The notes beneath the pieces were generated by a model, which was given only the letters and a program-made list of their open reading frames with translations, did not search any database and was not told the origin of the DNA. The position numbers were made by a program, and so were the translations under genes. Of a stretch of 36,210 nt of DNA, positions 18,984 to 26,053 are shown piece after piece. Each line of letters begins with the position of its first letter. The stretch's first letter is position 1. The stretch is from Prochlorococcus sp. AG-363-G03 (GTDB lineage Bacteria > Cyanobacteriota > Cyanobacteriia > PCC-6307 > Cyanobiaceae), in assembly GCA_003280265.1 (NCBI GenBank), contig QCFJ01000011.1, forward strand, positions 1 through 36,210. Reading direction: 5' to 3'.

Positions 18984-19169
18984 TATTAAAAGTAAAACAA
19001 TCTAAAAATAACATAGCAATAGATTTGCATTTTGATTGCTCACGCAAACAAGCAATACAATTGAAAATCAAAATTTAAAAAATTAAGAAATATCCACAAA
19101 AACAAAATAAATATTACATAATAATATATTAAAACTTAAACATTAATTTTTTCTCTTAATATTAAGTAA

Positions 19170-19571
19170 ATGGACTTTGAACAAACAAGAAATTTAATTG
19201 GAAGAATATTAATCTCAGCTATATTTATTTATGCAATTCCTGGTAAGATATTAAATTTCGAAAGGACGGTCGAGGTTATATCAAATAAAAATATACCTCT
19301 TACTTTAGCACCATATTTATTGCTTTTGGCAATCATTTGCTTGGTTTTTGGTTCAATCCTTTTCATCTCGGGATTCAAGCAAAAATTAGGCGCATATCTT
19401 CTACTAATCTTCATCGTACCAACAACTTTTATATTTCATTTTTCTCCTTTCCAAGCAAAAGCTGTTCTAATGAATGTTGGCCTTATTGGAGGTTTATTAC
19501 TCGGTTTAAATAATCTTAAAAGGAACTCACTTAAAGAGATTTTTAATAATCAAAAAATTAAAAAACAATAA
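19170..19571 (+). CDS. DoxX-family membrane protein
   Basis: 133 residues with four predicted helices. The start LIGRILISAIFIYAIPGKILNF is the typical DoxX opening (R-x-L-x-A-x-F, then P/G and K). The third helix region GAYLLLIFIVPTTFIFH ends at the usual His. DoxX proteins are quinone-linked or redox-associated membrane proteins of loosely known function. ATG start. Its convergent neighbour is OsmC-like, a pairing that would fit a thiol/oxidative-stress theme, but this is inference. Confidence 0.82.
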   Translation: MDFEQTRNLIGRILISAIFIYAIPGKILNFERTVEVISNKNIPLTLAPYLLLLAIICLVFGSILFISGFKQKLGAYLLLIFIVPTTFIFHFSPFQAKAVLMNVGLIGGLLLGLNNLKRNSLKEIFNNQKIKKQ

Positions 19572-19586
19572 TATATCTACTTATTT

Positions 19587-19967
19587 TTAAATTTTTGTTT
19601 GATGCCAATTCAACTTAATCTCAATAGAGTTCTCTAGGTTACGCTTTACGGGACAATCTTCAGCTATCCTTTGAAGGATTTTATACTTTTTAGAGTCTAT
19701 AGAAGATGGCATATATATTTCTAAATTAATGGTCTTTATTTTTCTTAGTCCATCTTTTGTCATTATTTTATAAACATCAATCTGAATATTTCCAAGTTCC
19801 CATCCTCTACGTTTTGCCTCAATAGCCATAATCGTTATTACACAAGTTCCCAAAGAAGATGCTAACAAATCAGTTGGTGCAAAATCTTTTCCTTCGCCAT
19901 CATGGTCTTTCGGTGCATCAGTATGAATCACACTCCCTGAAAAGCAATGCTTTGCTTCAGTGCGCAA
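19587..19967 (-). CDS. OsmC-family hydroperoxide reductase-like protein
   Basis: OsmC/Ohr fold; the two reactive cysteines are C42 (SSLGTCVITIMAIEA) and C105 (AEDCPVKRN), as in thiol peroxidases of this family. FSGSVIHTDAPKDHDGEGKDFAPTDLLA is strongly typical. The reading given starts at TTG 19967, but the same frame stays open upstream and translates as KISCKYIGEL directly before it, which fits the expected first strand of OsmC. No ATG/GTG/TTG occurs before the upstream stop, so the true start may be a rare ATT/ATA codon near 19,990-20,000. Confidence 0.85.
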   Translation of the reverse strand: MRTEAKHCFSGSVIHTDAPKDHDGEGKDFAPTDLLASSLGTCVITIMAIEAKRRGWELGNIQIDVYKIMTKDGLRKIKTINLEIYMPSSIDSKKYKILQRIAEDCPVKRNLENSIEIKLNWHQTKI

Positions 19968-20175
19968 TTCCCCAATATATTTGCAACTAATTTTTATAGA
20001 GTTGGAAAAAGTATCTGTTGAGTTTTTGATTTGAAGGCCTCATCGTTACTTTATTTTACCGAATTTATTCGCTAATCAAGTATCAAATAAGTTCCTTTTA
20101 TCATAGACAAAACAACTATGATGACAAATAAAAAATAATATGATTTCACAGAAATATTCTCTCATTCTTAAGTAA

Positions 20176-20547
20176 ATGATTTTTATTTCATTTTTCCTTA
20201 GTTTACTTATTGCTCTTAATCCTTCACCAAGTTTCGATTGTGATGGGAACAGATTAACTGCCGTCATCAGAAACAACTTAAATGGAGATTTTTCAATAAC
20301 AGATGATATTTCCAATATTGATGAAGGAGCATTTATAGTTCTTAATTGGCGCGATATCAACCTTATGCTCCCAGTATCTTTTAAGGTCGGTGAAATATCT
20401 TTCACAGACAAGAAATGGTTATGGAGTTATAAGGATGAAAAAAATGGATTAAGAATGGATGAACCCAGATTTGCTCAACTTTTACCTAATGGAGATATTC
20501 AAGAATTTTCTTGTCAAGCTATTTACCCAGAGGACATGGTTTCGTAA
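20176..20547 (+). CDS. Hypothetical secreted/periplasmic protein
   Basis: 123 residues. A short N-terminal hydrophobic stretch (IFISFFLSLLIAL) looks like a signal peptide. The mature part is rich in Trp and acidic residues: FDCDGNRLTAVIRNN, AFIVLNWRDINLMLPVSFKVG, ISFTDKKWLWSYKDE, ending near FSCQAIYPEDMVS. The two cysteines (one near each end) could form a disulfide. ATG start. No family recognised. Confidence 0.65.
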   Translation: MIFISFFLSLLIALNPSPSFDCDGNRLTAVIRNNLNGDFSITDDISNIDEGAFIVLNWRDINLMLPVSFKVGEISFTDKKWLWSYKDEKNGLRMDEPRFAQLLPNGDIQEFSCQAIYPEDMVS

Positions 20548-20615
20548 AGAAAGTCTTAAGCAGGAAATAATCAAGACATGTTATGGCTAGGTATTAAGTA
20601 GCTGAAAAAACTTAA

Positions 20616-20810
20616 ATGACTGTATCAAGATCAAAGAATTTTGTATTTGTAGATTCAAAGCAAAATATAAATAAAAAACAAGTTTTTATTTTTGGATCAA
20701 TAATTGCAAGTAGTTGCTTAGGTGGTGCATTTTTAATCGCACTTTATATTGAATATCTTCATAATCCAGCTTTTCACAATTTTGTTCAATCAAGAGGGAT
20801 ATTCCTATGA
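20616..20810 (+). CDS. Small single-span membrane protein, unknown
   Basis: 64 residues with a polar basic N-terminus (NFVFVDSKQNINKKQ), one helix (VFIFGSIIASSCLGGAFLIALYI) and a short tail (EYLHNPAFHNFVQSRGIFL). ATG start. It faces the hli operon and the terminator at 20848. I do not recognise it. Confidence 0.6.
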   Translation: MTVSRSKNFVFVDSKQNINKKQVFIFGSIIASSCLGGAFLIALYIEYLHNPAFHNFVQSRGIFL

Positions 20811-20847
20811 AGCTTAAGTTAATCGATGCTAGATATTCCTTCTAAAA

Positions 20848-20870
20848 AAGCTCCCAAAGAATAGGAGCTT
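20848..20870 (-). terminator. Rho-independent terminator of the hli operon
   Basis: AAGCTCC and GGAGCTT form a 7-base stem with a 9-base loop. On the minus strand it is followed by a T run, so it fits termination of the leftward hli transcript; on the plus strand the T tract is broken (CTTATTT) and weaker. The 130 bases between it and the last hli gene hold nothing convincing. Confidence 0.7.
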
Positions 20871-21000
20871 CTTATTTAGAAAATTTATAGATGTTTTTTC
20901 TGATTAACCAGCCAATTGATCCATTTTCAATGACTGACGATTAGAAACCAAATATGTGAACATCAATAATATGTTCTCGATTTGAATAACTTTTCGACAG

Positions 21001-21147
21001 TTAAACAAAACCAGGAATAATTTGGCCTGTTGTTGCATATGCACCGATCAAAGCAATACAACCAAATAGCGCTGCATACCCGTTAAGCCTTTCTGCGGTT
21101 ACCTTTTCAGGGTCAATGTTTCTTGTGATGTTTTCTTTAGTAGTCAT
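21001..21147 (-). CDS. hli: High-light-inducible protein (HLIP), third gene of the hli operon
   Basis: 48 residues, too short for most gene callers. After a polar N-terminus (ITRNIDPEKVTAERLNGY) it has one helix, AALFGCIALIGAYATTG, and ends QIIPGFV. This is the chlorophyll a/b-binding-like fold of HLIPs, thylakoid proteins that protect PSII and bind pigment under stress. The usual E-x-x-N-G-R motif appears as ERLNGY, with Tyr in place of the Arg, as often in Prochlorococcus multicopy hli genes. Its ATG overlaps the previous gene's TAA by one base (TAATG), implying coupled translation. Confidence 0.9.
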   Translation of the reverse strand: MTTKENITRNIDPEKVTAERLNGYAALFGCIALIGAYATTGQIIPGFV

Positions 21148-21266
21148 TACACAACTCCAGGAATAAGTTGGCCAGTAGTTAGGTAGATACCTGTTAGAAG
21201 TACGAAAGCCATCATTGCTGGTCTGCCGATGCTTCTTTCCAAGATTGTCTTGTTAGATGGTTGCAT
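21147..21266 (-). CDS. hli: High-light-inducible protein (HLIP), second gene of the hli operon
   Basis: 39 residues. MQPSNKTILERSIGRPAMM keeps the E...GRPAM chlorophyll-binding signature with its Arg. The helix AFVLLTGIYLTTG follows, and the protein ends QLIPGVV. It starts 10 bases after the first gene's stop and overlaps the third gene by one base. This ERSIGRPAM subtype differs from the NGY/NGW subtype on both sides, so the operon mixes two HLIP types. Confidence 0.9.
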   Translation of the reverse strand: MQPSNKTILERSIGRPAMMAFVLLTGIYLTTGQLIPGVV

Positions 21267-21276
21267 GATTAAAATT

Positions 21277-21384
21277 TTAGAAAATACCAGGAATTATTTG
21301 TCCTGTTGTTGCATATGCGCCAAAGGCTGCAACGAAGCCAAGCATTGCTGCCCAACCATTAAACTTTTCTGCTTCAGGAGTCAT
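21277..21384 (-). CDS. hli: High-light-inducible protein (HLIP), first gene of the hli operon
   Basis: 35 residues beginning MTPEAEKFNGWAAMLGF and ending AYATTGQIIPGIF. An upstream in-frame ATG would give a 67-residue reading, but the extra part is unlike any HLIP and would run across the HLR1 site, so I take the ATG at 21384. The helix carries NGW where Arg is usual. This TGQIIPG ending is the signature of multicopy Prochlorococcus and cyanophage hli genes. Confidence 0.92.
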   Translation of the reverse strand: MTPEAEKFNGWAAMLGFVAAFGAYATTGQIIPGIF

Positions 21385-21400
21385 TTGGTAATGAATCGAA

Positions 21401-21418
21401 TATGTAAAGGAATGTAAC
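21401..21418 (-). promoter_or_regulatory. HLR1 motif (RpaB-binding site) upstream of the hli operon
   Basis: On the minus strand the sequence is GTTACATTCCTTTACATA: two direct repeats of (G/T)TTACA(T/A)(T/A) separated by 2 bases, an exact fit to the HLR1 consensus bound by RpaB, the response regulator controlled by NblS. It ends 16 bases before the first hli start codon. That is very close, so RpaB would probably overlap the promoter or sit in the leader and repress in low light. Motif match is observed; binding is inferred. Confidence 0.75.
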
Positions 21419-21578
21419 GAACTATTGTATGTTGTTGATGGTGGGCAACCGAACATAATAGTAAAAATTATCAAGTGCATTAGAAAAATCTATATAAAAA
21501 CAAAATCTGAGTGCTTGTATTTTCTTTGAAACAATTAAGGATCACTATAATAATTAAAAAATTTAATCAATAAGGAAT

Positions 21579-21800
21579 TTGTACGACCCTTCGATTGGAC
21601 AAGATTCACTCACCATCATTGATGTTGTAGGAGTATTAATAGGACATGTCCTTTTTGGAGTCTCTGCTACTCTTTTAATTGATTGGAGTTGGATCCCCTT
21701 AAGTTCTCAACAAAGAAAAACTGGTCGATCACTAAAACAAATTAAAAGAAACTGGGGCTGGGATGAAAAACCCGATAAAAATGATGAGCTTCATACCTAG
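21579..21800 (+). CDS. Small membrane protein, unknown
   Basis: 73 residues starting at TTG, divergent from the hli operon. A hydrophobic segment (IIDVVGVLIGHVLFGVSATLLI) is followed by DWSWIPLSSQQRKTGRSLKQIKRNWGWDEKPDK, a basic tryptophan-rich tail that probably lies on the membrane surface. Divergence across the HLR1 region might place it under the same light control, but this is inference. Confidence 0.6.
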   Translation: MYDPSIGQDSLTIIDVVGVLIGHVLFGVSATLLIDWSWIPLSSQQRKTGRSLKQIKRNWGWDEKPDKNDELHT

Positions 21801-22134
21801 AAAATAGAAAATCCTTAGTAAATACAACGAGTAATCTTTTAATCCCTAGTTAGGTCAAATCATTTGCTTTGATTAGTATCATATCATCTGCAAATTTTTA
21901 AAAGATCTATTAATAATAGGTAAAAGTAGTTTTCAATTCAGACGATCCTTTTTGTGATTGCCAACTTGAATGCTCTCTACTATCAAAAAAATATTACCCT
22001 TAAAAAAATGGAATTAAAAATTAGATCTTGGAAAATTATTTATCTGTGTTTATTGCTTATTACAATAGCTATAGATAATTATAAATAATTTGTGTTTCGA
22101 AAATATATTTTTTTTAGTTTATTAATATCTTTAA
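21801..22134. other. Gap with at most one tiny frame
   Basis: 334 AT-rich bases. The only frame worth noting is an ATG at 22008 giving 26 residues (MELKIRSWKIIYLCLLLITI then a short polar end) just ahead of the DUF3386 gene. It resembles a single membrane helix but is too short to support as a gene. Otherwise I see nothing here. Confidence 0.3.
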
Positions 22135-22833
22135 TTGACTAAAATAATTCATAAATTAATTTTTGCGCTAAACAATGAAATGACAGGTGAAGATTGTACT
22201 CATCTATTTAAGTCTGCCTATGAAAATAGATACACATGGGAATCAGATTTTTCAGGTTATGAAGGAAGATGTTCATGGACAGATGGCAACAGAGAAGTAG
22301 AAGGAAACTTTTGCTTGGGACAAGATTTAAAAGCTACTGTTCACGATATAGATGACGAAGAAATAAACAAAGCAATTTTTTCACAACTTTGGGAAGTTGC
22401 CATTCATCGAGTGAGAAGATCATTTGAACAAACCCATGGTAAAAATACTTTTACCATGGGGGATACGAATGAAATCGGCTTAGAAGTTATAGTTGGAGGG
22501 AAAAACAAAGGTGACAAATATAGAGTCAAAAATGATGTAGTTACAATGGTTTATAGGAATATTCATGGGAATCTAATAATTATTCTCACTGAGGATGTCA
22601 TTCATACTGGCAATGGCTACTTAAGCAAGAGTTATTCCAGCCAATATCTTGATCCAATTTCAAAAAAAGATTTAAAGGGAAAAAGCTTTTACAAAGATAC
22701 TTTCATACCTTTATTCAAAGGAGGGCCTTGGGTTTTATCTTCCAGAGCTATACATCAAGAATCTTCAAAAGGTTCAGCAATGAATAGACAAGTATTTTCT
22801 TTTTCGGAGTTAAAAAGTCTTGGTACAAAGTAA
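22135..22833 (+). CDS. DUF3386 family protein
   Basis: 232 residues. LFKSAYENRYTWESDFSGYEG, then IFSQLWEVAIHRVRRSFEQTHGKNTFTMGD and VIVGGKNKGDKYRVKND match the cyanobacterial/plastid DUF3386 family, whose function is unknown. The middle (VVTMVYRNIHGNLIIILTEDVIHTGNGYLSKSY) and the FPLF-like end region also fit. Soluble, no signal. TTG start at 22135. About 950 bases without a large gene follow. Confidence 0.85.
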   Translation: MTKIIHKLIFALNNEMTGEDCTHLFKSAYENRYTWESDFSGYEGRCSWTDGNREVEGNFCLGQDLKATVHDIDDEEINKAIFSQLWEVAIHRVRRSFEQTHGKNTFTMGDTNEIGLEVIVGGKNKGDKYRVKNDVVTMVYRNIHGNLIIILTEDVIHTGNGYLSKSYSSQYLDPISKKDLKGKSFYKDTFIPLFKGGPWVLSSRAIHQESSKGSAMNRQVFSFSELKSLGTK

Positions 22834-22980
22834 GTTAAGAAAACTAAATCTTAGCGGCAATAATGATTTTCATAAAAATATCTAACTAGATGAAAACCGG
22901 GATTTATAAATTAACTAATTTCGATTATTAATAAATGGCAAGGACAAGAGGTTTACAAAAGCTTATTAATTTTTCCCTAA

Positions 22981-23103
22981 TCATGTTTTTCGTAAAACAC
23001 CACACTTATCCTTCTTAGATGCAGGCGTAAATGTATCAAAGGGGCCGATGTTTATCATCACAAAGATGCCATATCTCCCCGTGGTGACAGTGATTTTGAG
23101 CAT
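22981..23103 (-). CDS. Candidate 40-residue small protein
   Basis: ATG-initiated frame reading MLKITVTTGRYGIFVMINIG, then PFDTFTPASKKDKCGVLRKT. Amphipathic, with a hydrophobic strand-like core and a basic tail. The frame continues protein-like upstream of the ATG (DYLQSLNGVKFDDELI) to a stop, so the start may be non-canonical or the gene may be a decayed longer one. It is one of two supportable items in the 22834-23788 gap. No family recognised. Confidence 0.35.
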   Translation of the reverse strand: MLKITVTTGRYGIFVMINIGPFDTFTPASKKDKCGVLRKT

Positions 23104-23480
23104 TATTAATTCATCATCAAATTTGACACCATTTAGTGATTGAAGGTAGTCGAAAATTCACTCTTATCAACCCTAAAGGGGATGAGCTACTCCATGTTAT
23201 TTTTCAGTAGAGCAATGGGTGCACTTCAAATACTAATTAGCAAATAGCCCCTATCAAAGTCAGATTAAAAAGGTAGTGATCCTTGAAAAATCTTCAAGTA
23301 AGATAATCATCGCCTGTAAAAATAATGCAAATTATTGCTTAGTTGCTTTTTTATTTGTTTGTAAATTCCTATTTCGTTTTAGCCAGATCAGCCTTGTCTG
23401 GATTAGGGATACTGAAATGAGTTAGCATTTCATGAGAATCATGAGAAATTCAAAAATATTGAAACCTTATACATAACTAA

Positions 23481-23570
23481 CTATTCATTTTCTACTTGAA
23501 ACTCTTTTAATGAGTCTCCGTAATAACTCATAGCCAATTGAAGCAAGACCCAATTCATAGCTCTTGACAT
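23481..23570 (-). CDS. Candidate 29-residue small protein
   Basis: ATG-initiated, reading MSRAMNWVLLQLAMSYYGDS then LKEFQVENE. The amphipathic helical look with the aromatic pair and acidic end resembles a real micro-protein. Weak support by length. The remainder of the 22834-23788 gap contains only short broken frames. Confidence 0.3.
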   Translation of the reverse strand: MSRAMNWVLLQLAMSYYGDSLKEFQVENE

Positions 23571-23788
23571 TGTTATCTCGAAATGACTTCAAATTAAAGA
23601 TGGCTTATATTTCACAGCCTTGCCATGAGTAATTATTATTTTTAAAGGATTTATAAATAATACATTAATAATTTAAGATCAAATCAATATTGAATTTGGT
23701 TATCAAATCAAGTAACGATAAGTAATTATTCAGAGCATTTGTTCATTTTAAATATAAACTTTGCTCATAAAGCAATTAAAGGTATTGC

Positions 23789-23983
23789 ATGGTTTTTCTA
23801 TCGAATCCACAGGTTTGGCACTTGCCTGGCACTTGGTCTGAGAAACCTATTGATGGCCCTTACTTAGGTATGACTTCAAGTCAATTAAGTTGGGTGGCTG
23901 CATCGATTTTGGTAACCTTATTGATGGCTTTTAGTATTTACATCCTTAAGACGAGCCAGTCAATGCGAAAAAGAAGTTCTTAG
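23789..23983 (+). CDS. Small single-span membrane protein, unknown
   Basis: 64 residues. The N-terminal WHLPGTWSEKPIDGPYLGMT is a polar, Trp/Pro-rich segment; then one helix (WVAASILVTLLMAFSIYIL) and a short basic end (KTSQSMRKRSS), so the N-terminus is probably on the non-cytoplasmic side. ATG start. First of several tiny membrane genes running to about 25,600. No family recognised. Confidence 0.6.
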   Translation: MVFLSNPQVWHLPGTWSEKPIDGPYLGMTSSQLSWVAASILVTLLMAFSIYILKTSQSMRKRSS

Positions 23984-24027
23984 AATATTAAAATAATTAG
24001 AATGACTGACTCGGTAATTAATATTTT

Positions 24028-24351
24028 ATGACATATTTTATTTTATATTTTGCTGGAATAGCCTCAATTTGGTGGGTTTATAAAGTTGGATGGACTGAAG
24101 CTCTAAAGACCATTCTCAGTGTTTTAATTCCTTCTTTATTAATTATTCTTTTTAATGTCAAAGCAGGACGACTAATATTCAAAAATCCCACAGTTGGGAT
24201 AATAAGTGTTCTTCCTACCGCAATTTTTATTTATCGAGGATCAAAGCCTCTCGTATTTGGAATTAATAGTTGGATAGATAGGAAAAGAAACGAATTTGTT
24301 TATTCACAAGAAGTGGTTGATGCGGAAGTGGTTTCTAAAGAGGAAGCATAA
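24028..24351 (+). CDS. Hypothetical membrane protein
   Basis: 107 residues with about three hydrophobic segments: YFILYFAGIASIWWVYKVGW, ILSVLIPSLLIILFNV and TVGIISVLPTAIFIYRG. The soluble tail is acidic (EVVDAEVVSKEEA). ATG start. Co-directional with the gene 45 bases upstream and the one at 24557. No family recognised. Confidence 0.6.
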   Translation: MTYFILYFAGIASIWWVYKVGWTEALKTILSVLIPSLLIILFNVKAGRLIFKNPTVGIISVLPTAIFIYRGSKPLVFGINSWIDRKRNEFVYSQEVVDAEVVSKEEA

Positions 24352-24556
24352 ATTTAGATTTCAACAACGTAGTCATAGTGAGAGATCTGAAGAGAAGAAA
24401 ACTCTAAACCCCTTTATTTGGATCTATTTCCCATCGTAGAAAAGTAAATTCTATTTTGAATCTCAAAAAAATTAGGAGTTTCTTTATTCTTTTATTAGTT
24501 ATATTTGTTGAACGCTTTGGATAAATGGCAATAATGAAGTGATTAATCATTCAACC

Positions 24557-24709
24557 ATGACAGATAACGAGCCAAAGTGGGATTACACCACCAAAGAAGG
24601 AAATTTTGCTGCAGGAGCAGCCGTTGTTGGAGGGAATTTACTAGTTCTTATTATTTACATTCTCTATAGAACAGTTCCCTCTGTTCACCATTTTATTATT
24701 GGGAGATAA
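24557..24709 (+). CDS. 50-residue small membrane protein
   Basis: MTDNEPKWDYTTKEGNFAAG is a polar N-terminus, followed by a glycine-rich transition and a helix (AAVVGGNLLVLIIYILYRTV) and a short end (PSVHHFIIGR). ATG start, clean layout, and a composition matching neighbouring small membrane genes; I regard it as real despite its size. Function unknown. Confidence 0.6.
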   Translation: MTDNEPKWDYTTKEGNFAAGAAVVGGNLLVLIIYILYRTVPSVHHFIIGR

Positions 24710-24756
24710 CTCAAACTTTTCCTGGAAAACTACTTAATTATTGGAGAGCAGAATTC

Positions 24757-24963
24757 TCAGTATCTTCGGTTAGTTGTTGATTGCGACCAGATAAAAGTCA
24801 ATAAAAAAGCCATTCCAATTAACGGAAGAAGAGTTTTAATCAAGCCAACTAGAACCAAAACCCCTATTCCGGCAGAGCTATAAATTGCCCATTTAGGGAT
24901 ATATCTACCTGCTCTACTCCCTTTATTACTTGAAGGAGGAATTACTTCTGGATCAATAGTCAT
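24757..24963 (-). CDS. Small membrane protein, unknown
   Basis: 68 residues. The proline- and basic-rich N-terminus (PPSSNKGSRAGRYIPK) precedes two closely spaced hydrophobic stretches (WAIYSSAGIGVLVLVGLI and LLPLIGMAFLLTFIW). The end is polar (SQSTTNRRY). ATG start. Convergent with the 50-residue gene at 24557. Likely the last gene of a leftward set of tiny membrane genes beginning at 25606. Confidence 0.6.
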   Translation of the reverse strand: MTIDPEVIPPSSNKGSRAGRYIPKWAIYSSAGIGVLVLVGLIKTLLPLIGMAFLLTFIWSQSTTNRRY

Positions 24964-25056
24964 TTCAACTGAAAAATAATCAAGCTTTAATCAGAATAAA
25001 TTCATTCAAAAGGAAAACAAGCCCCTAATGGAGACTTTAATAATGAGAAATTTTTG

Positions 25057-25287
25057 CTAACCATACCCACCCATATCTAAGTTTAATGAAGCATCTATGT
25101 TTTTTTTAGTTTCTTCAAATAATCCCAAAAAAATCCATGCTATTAATGAAACAAGTCCTATTAGCAAAGACAAGATGGCAAAAGTAAATTTCCCTAAAAA
25201 AAGAACTGTAATAGATGTTGTTATGAAAATTAAAGAAAAAATTAGATAAGTATTGGCAGGGATTTTTTTAGTAACTCCATAATTCAT
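25057..25287 (-). CDS. Small two-helix membrane protein, unknown
   Basis: 76 residues: TYLIFSLIFITTSITVLFLG and FAILSLLIGLVSLIAWIFLG are two transmembrane helices joined by a short turn, followed by a polar tail (FEETKKNIDASLNLDMGGYG). ATG start, 17 bases after the stop of the gene at 25305-25472, so probably co-transcribed with it. No family recognised. Confidence 0.6.
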   Translation of the reverse strand: MNYGVTKKIPANTYLIFSLIFITTSITVLFLGKFTFAILSLLIGLVSLIAWIFLGLFEETKKNIDASLNLDMGGYG

Positions 25288-25304
25288 CTATTAAAAAATA
25301 TTTA

Positions 25305-25472
25305 TTAAAAAGGAAACTCAGATTTTATCCATAAGGCAGAAATAACTTTCATAAGTAACCACATAACTAAAGCGCCCTCAACAAAGCCAAACCAATAAAG
25401 GGCGTAATTAGATATCCCCATTTCTTTTTGAGCACGTTCAACAAATGATTTATGCCATTTAATCAACTTCAC
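25305..25472 (-). CDS. 55-residue membrane protein overlapping its upstream neighbour
   Basis: GTG start. The N-terminus KLIKWHKSFVERAQKEMGIS is basic and amphipathic; one helix follows (ALYWFGFVEGALVMWLLMKV), and the protein ends ISALWIKSEFPF. The GTGA at the junction overlaps the stop of the upstream gene by 4 bases, the classic arrangement for coupled translation. No family recognised. Confidence 0.55.
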   Translation of the reverse strand: MKLIKWHKSFVERAQKEMGISNYALYWFGFVEGALVMWLLMKVISALWIKSEFPF

Positions 25473-25606
25473 AATTCATCTGTATACATAAAATTATTAT
25501 AGTTAAAAGCAGCAAATAACAACTTTTTCAGGACAAGAGCATCTCTTATTCTTGCGAGATATTTGTCTATTCCAAAGTTCTTGTACCAACGAACTAAAGT
25601 AAACAT
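25469..25606 (-). CDS. 45-residue small basic protein, first of a coupled pair
   Basis: ATG-initiated frame MFTLVRWYKNFGIDKYLARI, then RDALVLKKLLFAAFNYNNFM and an acidic end. Basic amphipathic helix type. It is immediately followed, with a 4-base overlap, by the 55-residue membrane protein; this overlap supports both being genes. Function unknown. Confidence 0.5.
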   Translation of the reverse strand: MFTLVRWYKNFGIDKYLARIRDALVLKKLLFAAFNYNNFMYTDEL

Positions 25607-26053
25607 AATAATTTTATTGATTCAATAGCTACGAAAATGAGTCATTTAAAACCTTTTAAAATATCAGTCCAGGGATTTAACTAATTCAGGGAATGTTAAT
25701 AGGCATATAAATAATAGAATCTTATTCTAACAATATGGATATATTAATATGCCTGAAATTATTATGGGTATGAATTGATCTTAAATCATCAATGCGCATA
25801 TAAGTGAGCTTTCTCTGAAACTTTGAATCAGAATTACACTACACATAAATCTTCCATTGAAATACATATGAACCAGGTTATATACTCCCATCCCCATCCT
25901 GTGGCTTGAGTCGAACTACGGTCTTCATAGGCAAATCGGACGATTGAGGAGTAAAAGCTACCTCGCTTTCCCAATATCAAAACTCAAGAAAATCAATGGT
26001 TACAATTTGGTCTAAATCTGTTTTTCGTCGTCATAAGAAAAATTACGTTGTTA
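25607..26053. other. Gene-poor gap containing a GC-rich, coding-like block at 25878-25976
   Basis: The first 260 bases are AT-rich and empty. Then 25886-25972 is about half G+C (45 of 87 by hand count), sharply above its surroundings. On the minus strand an open frame 25976-25878 reads like protein: YWESEVAFTPQSSDLP, then MKTVVRLKPQDGDGSI and a stop. An ATG-only reading is 16 residues. It could be a remnant of a transferred gene, a micro-gene, or a structured RNA. A TTCGAC resembling a tRNA T loop is present, but its flanks do not pair. Not assigned. Confidence 0.35.

Noticed and set aside
20076-20411. 111-residue minus-strand frame
   Set aside because: Antisense to the better-supported exported protein at 20176-20547.
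25886-25972. tRNA or tmRNA piece suggested by a TTCGAC on the minus strand
   Set aside because: The flanking bases do not form a T stem and no acceptor or anticodon arm can be drawn.
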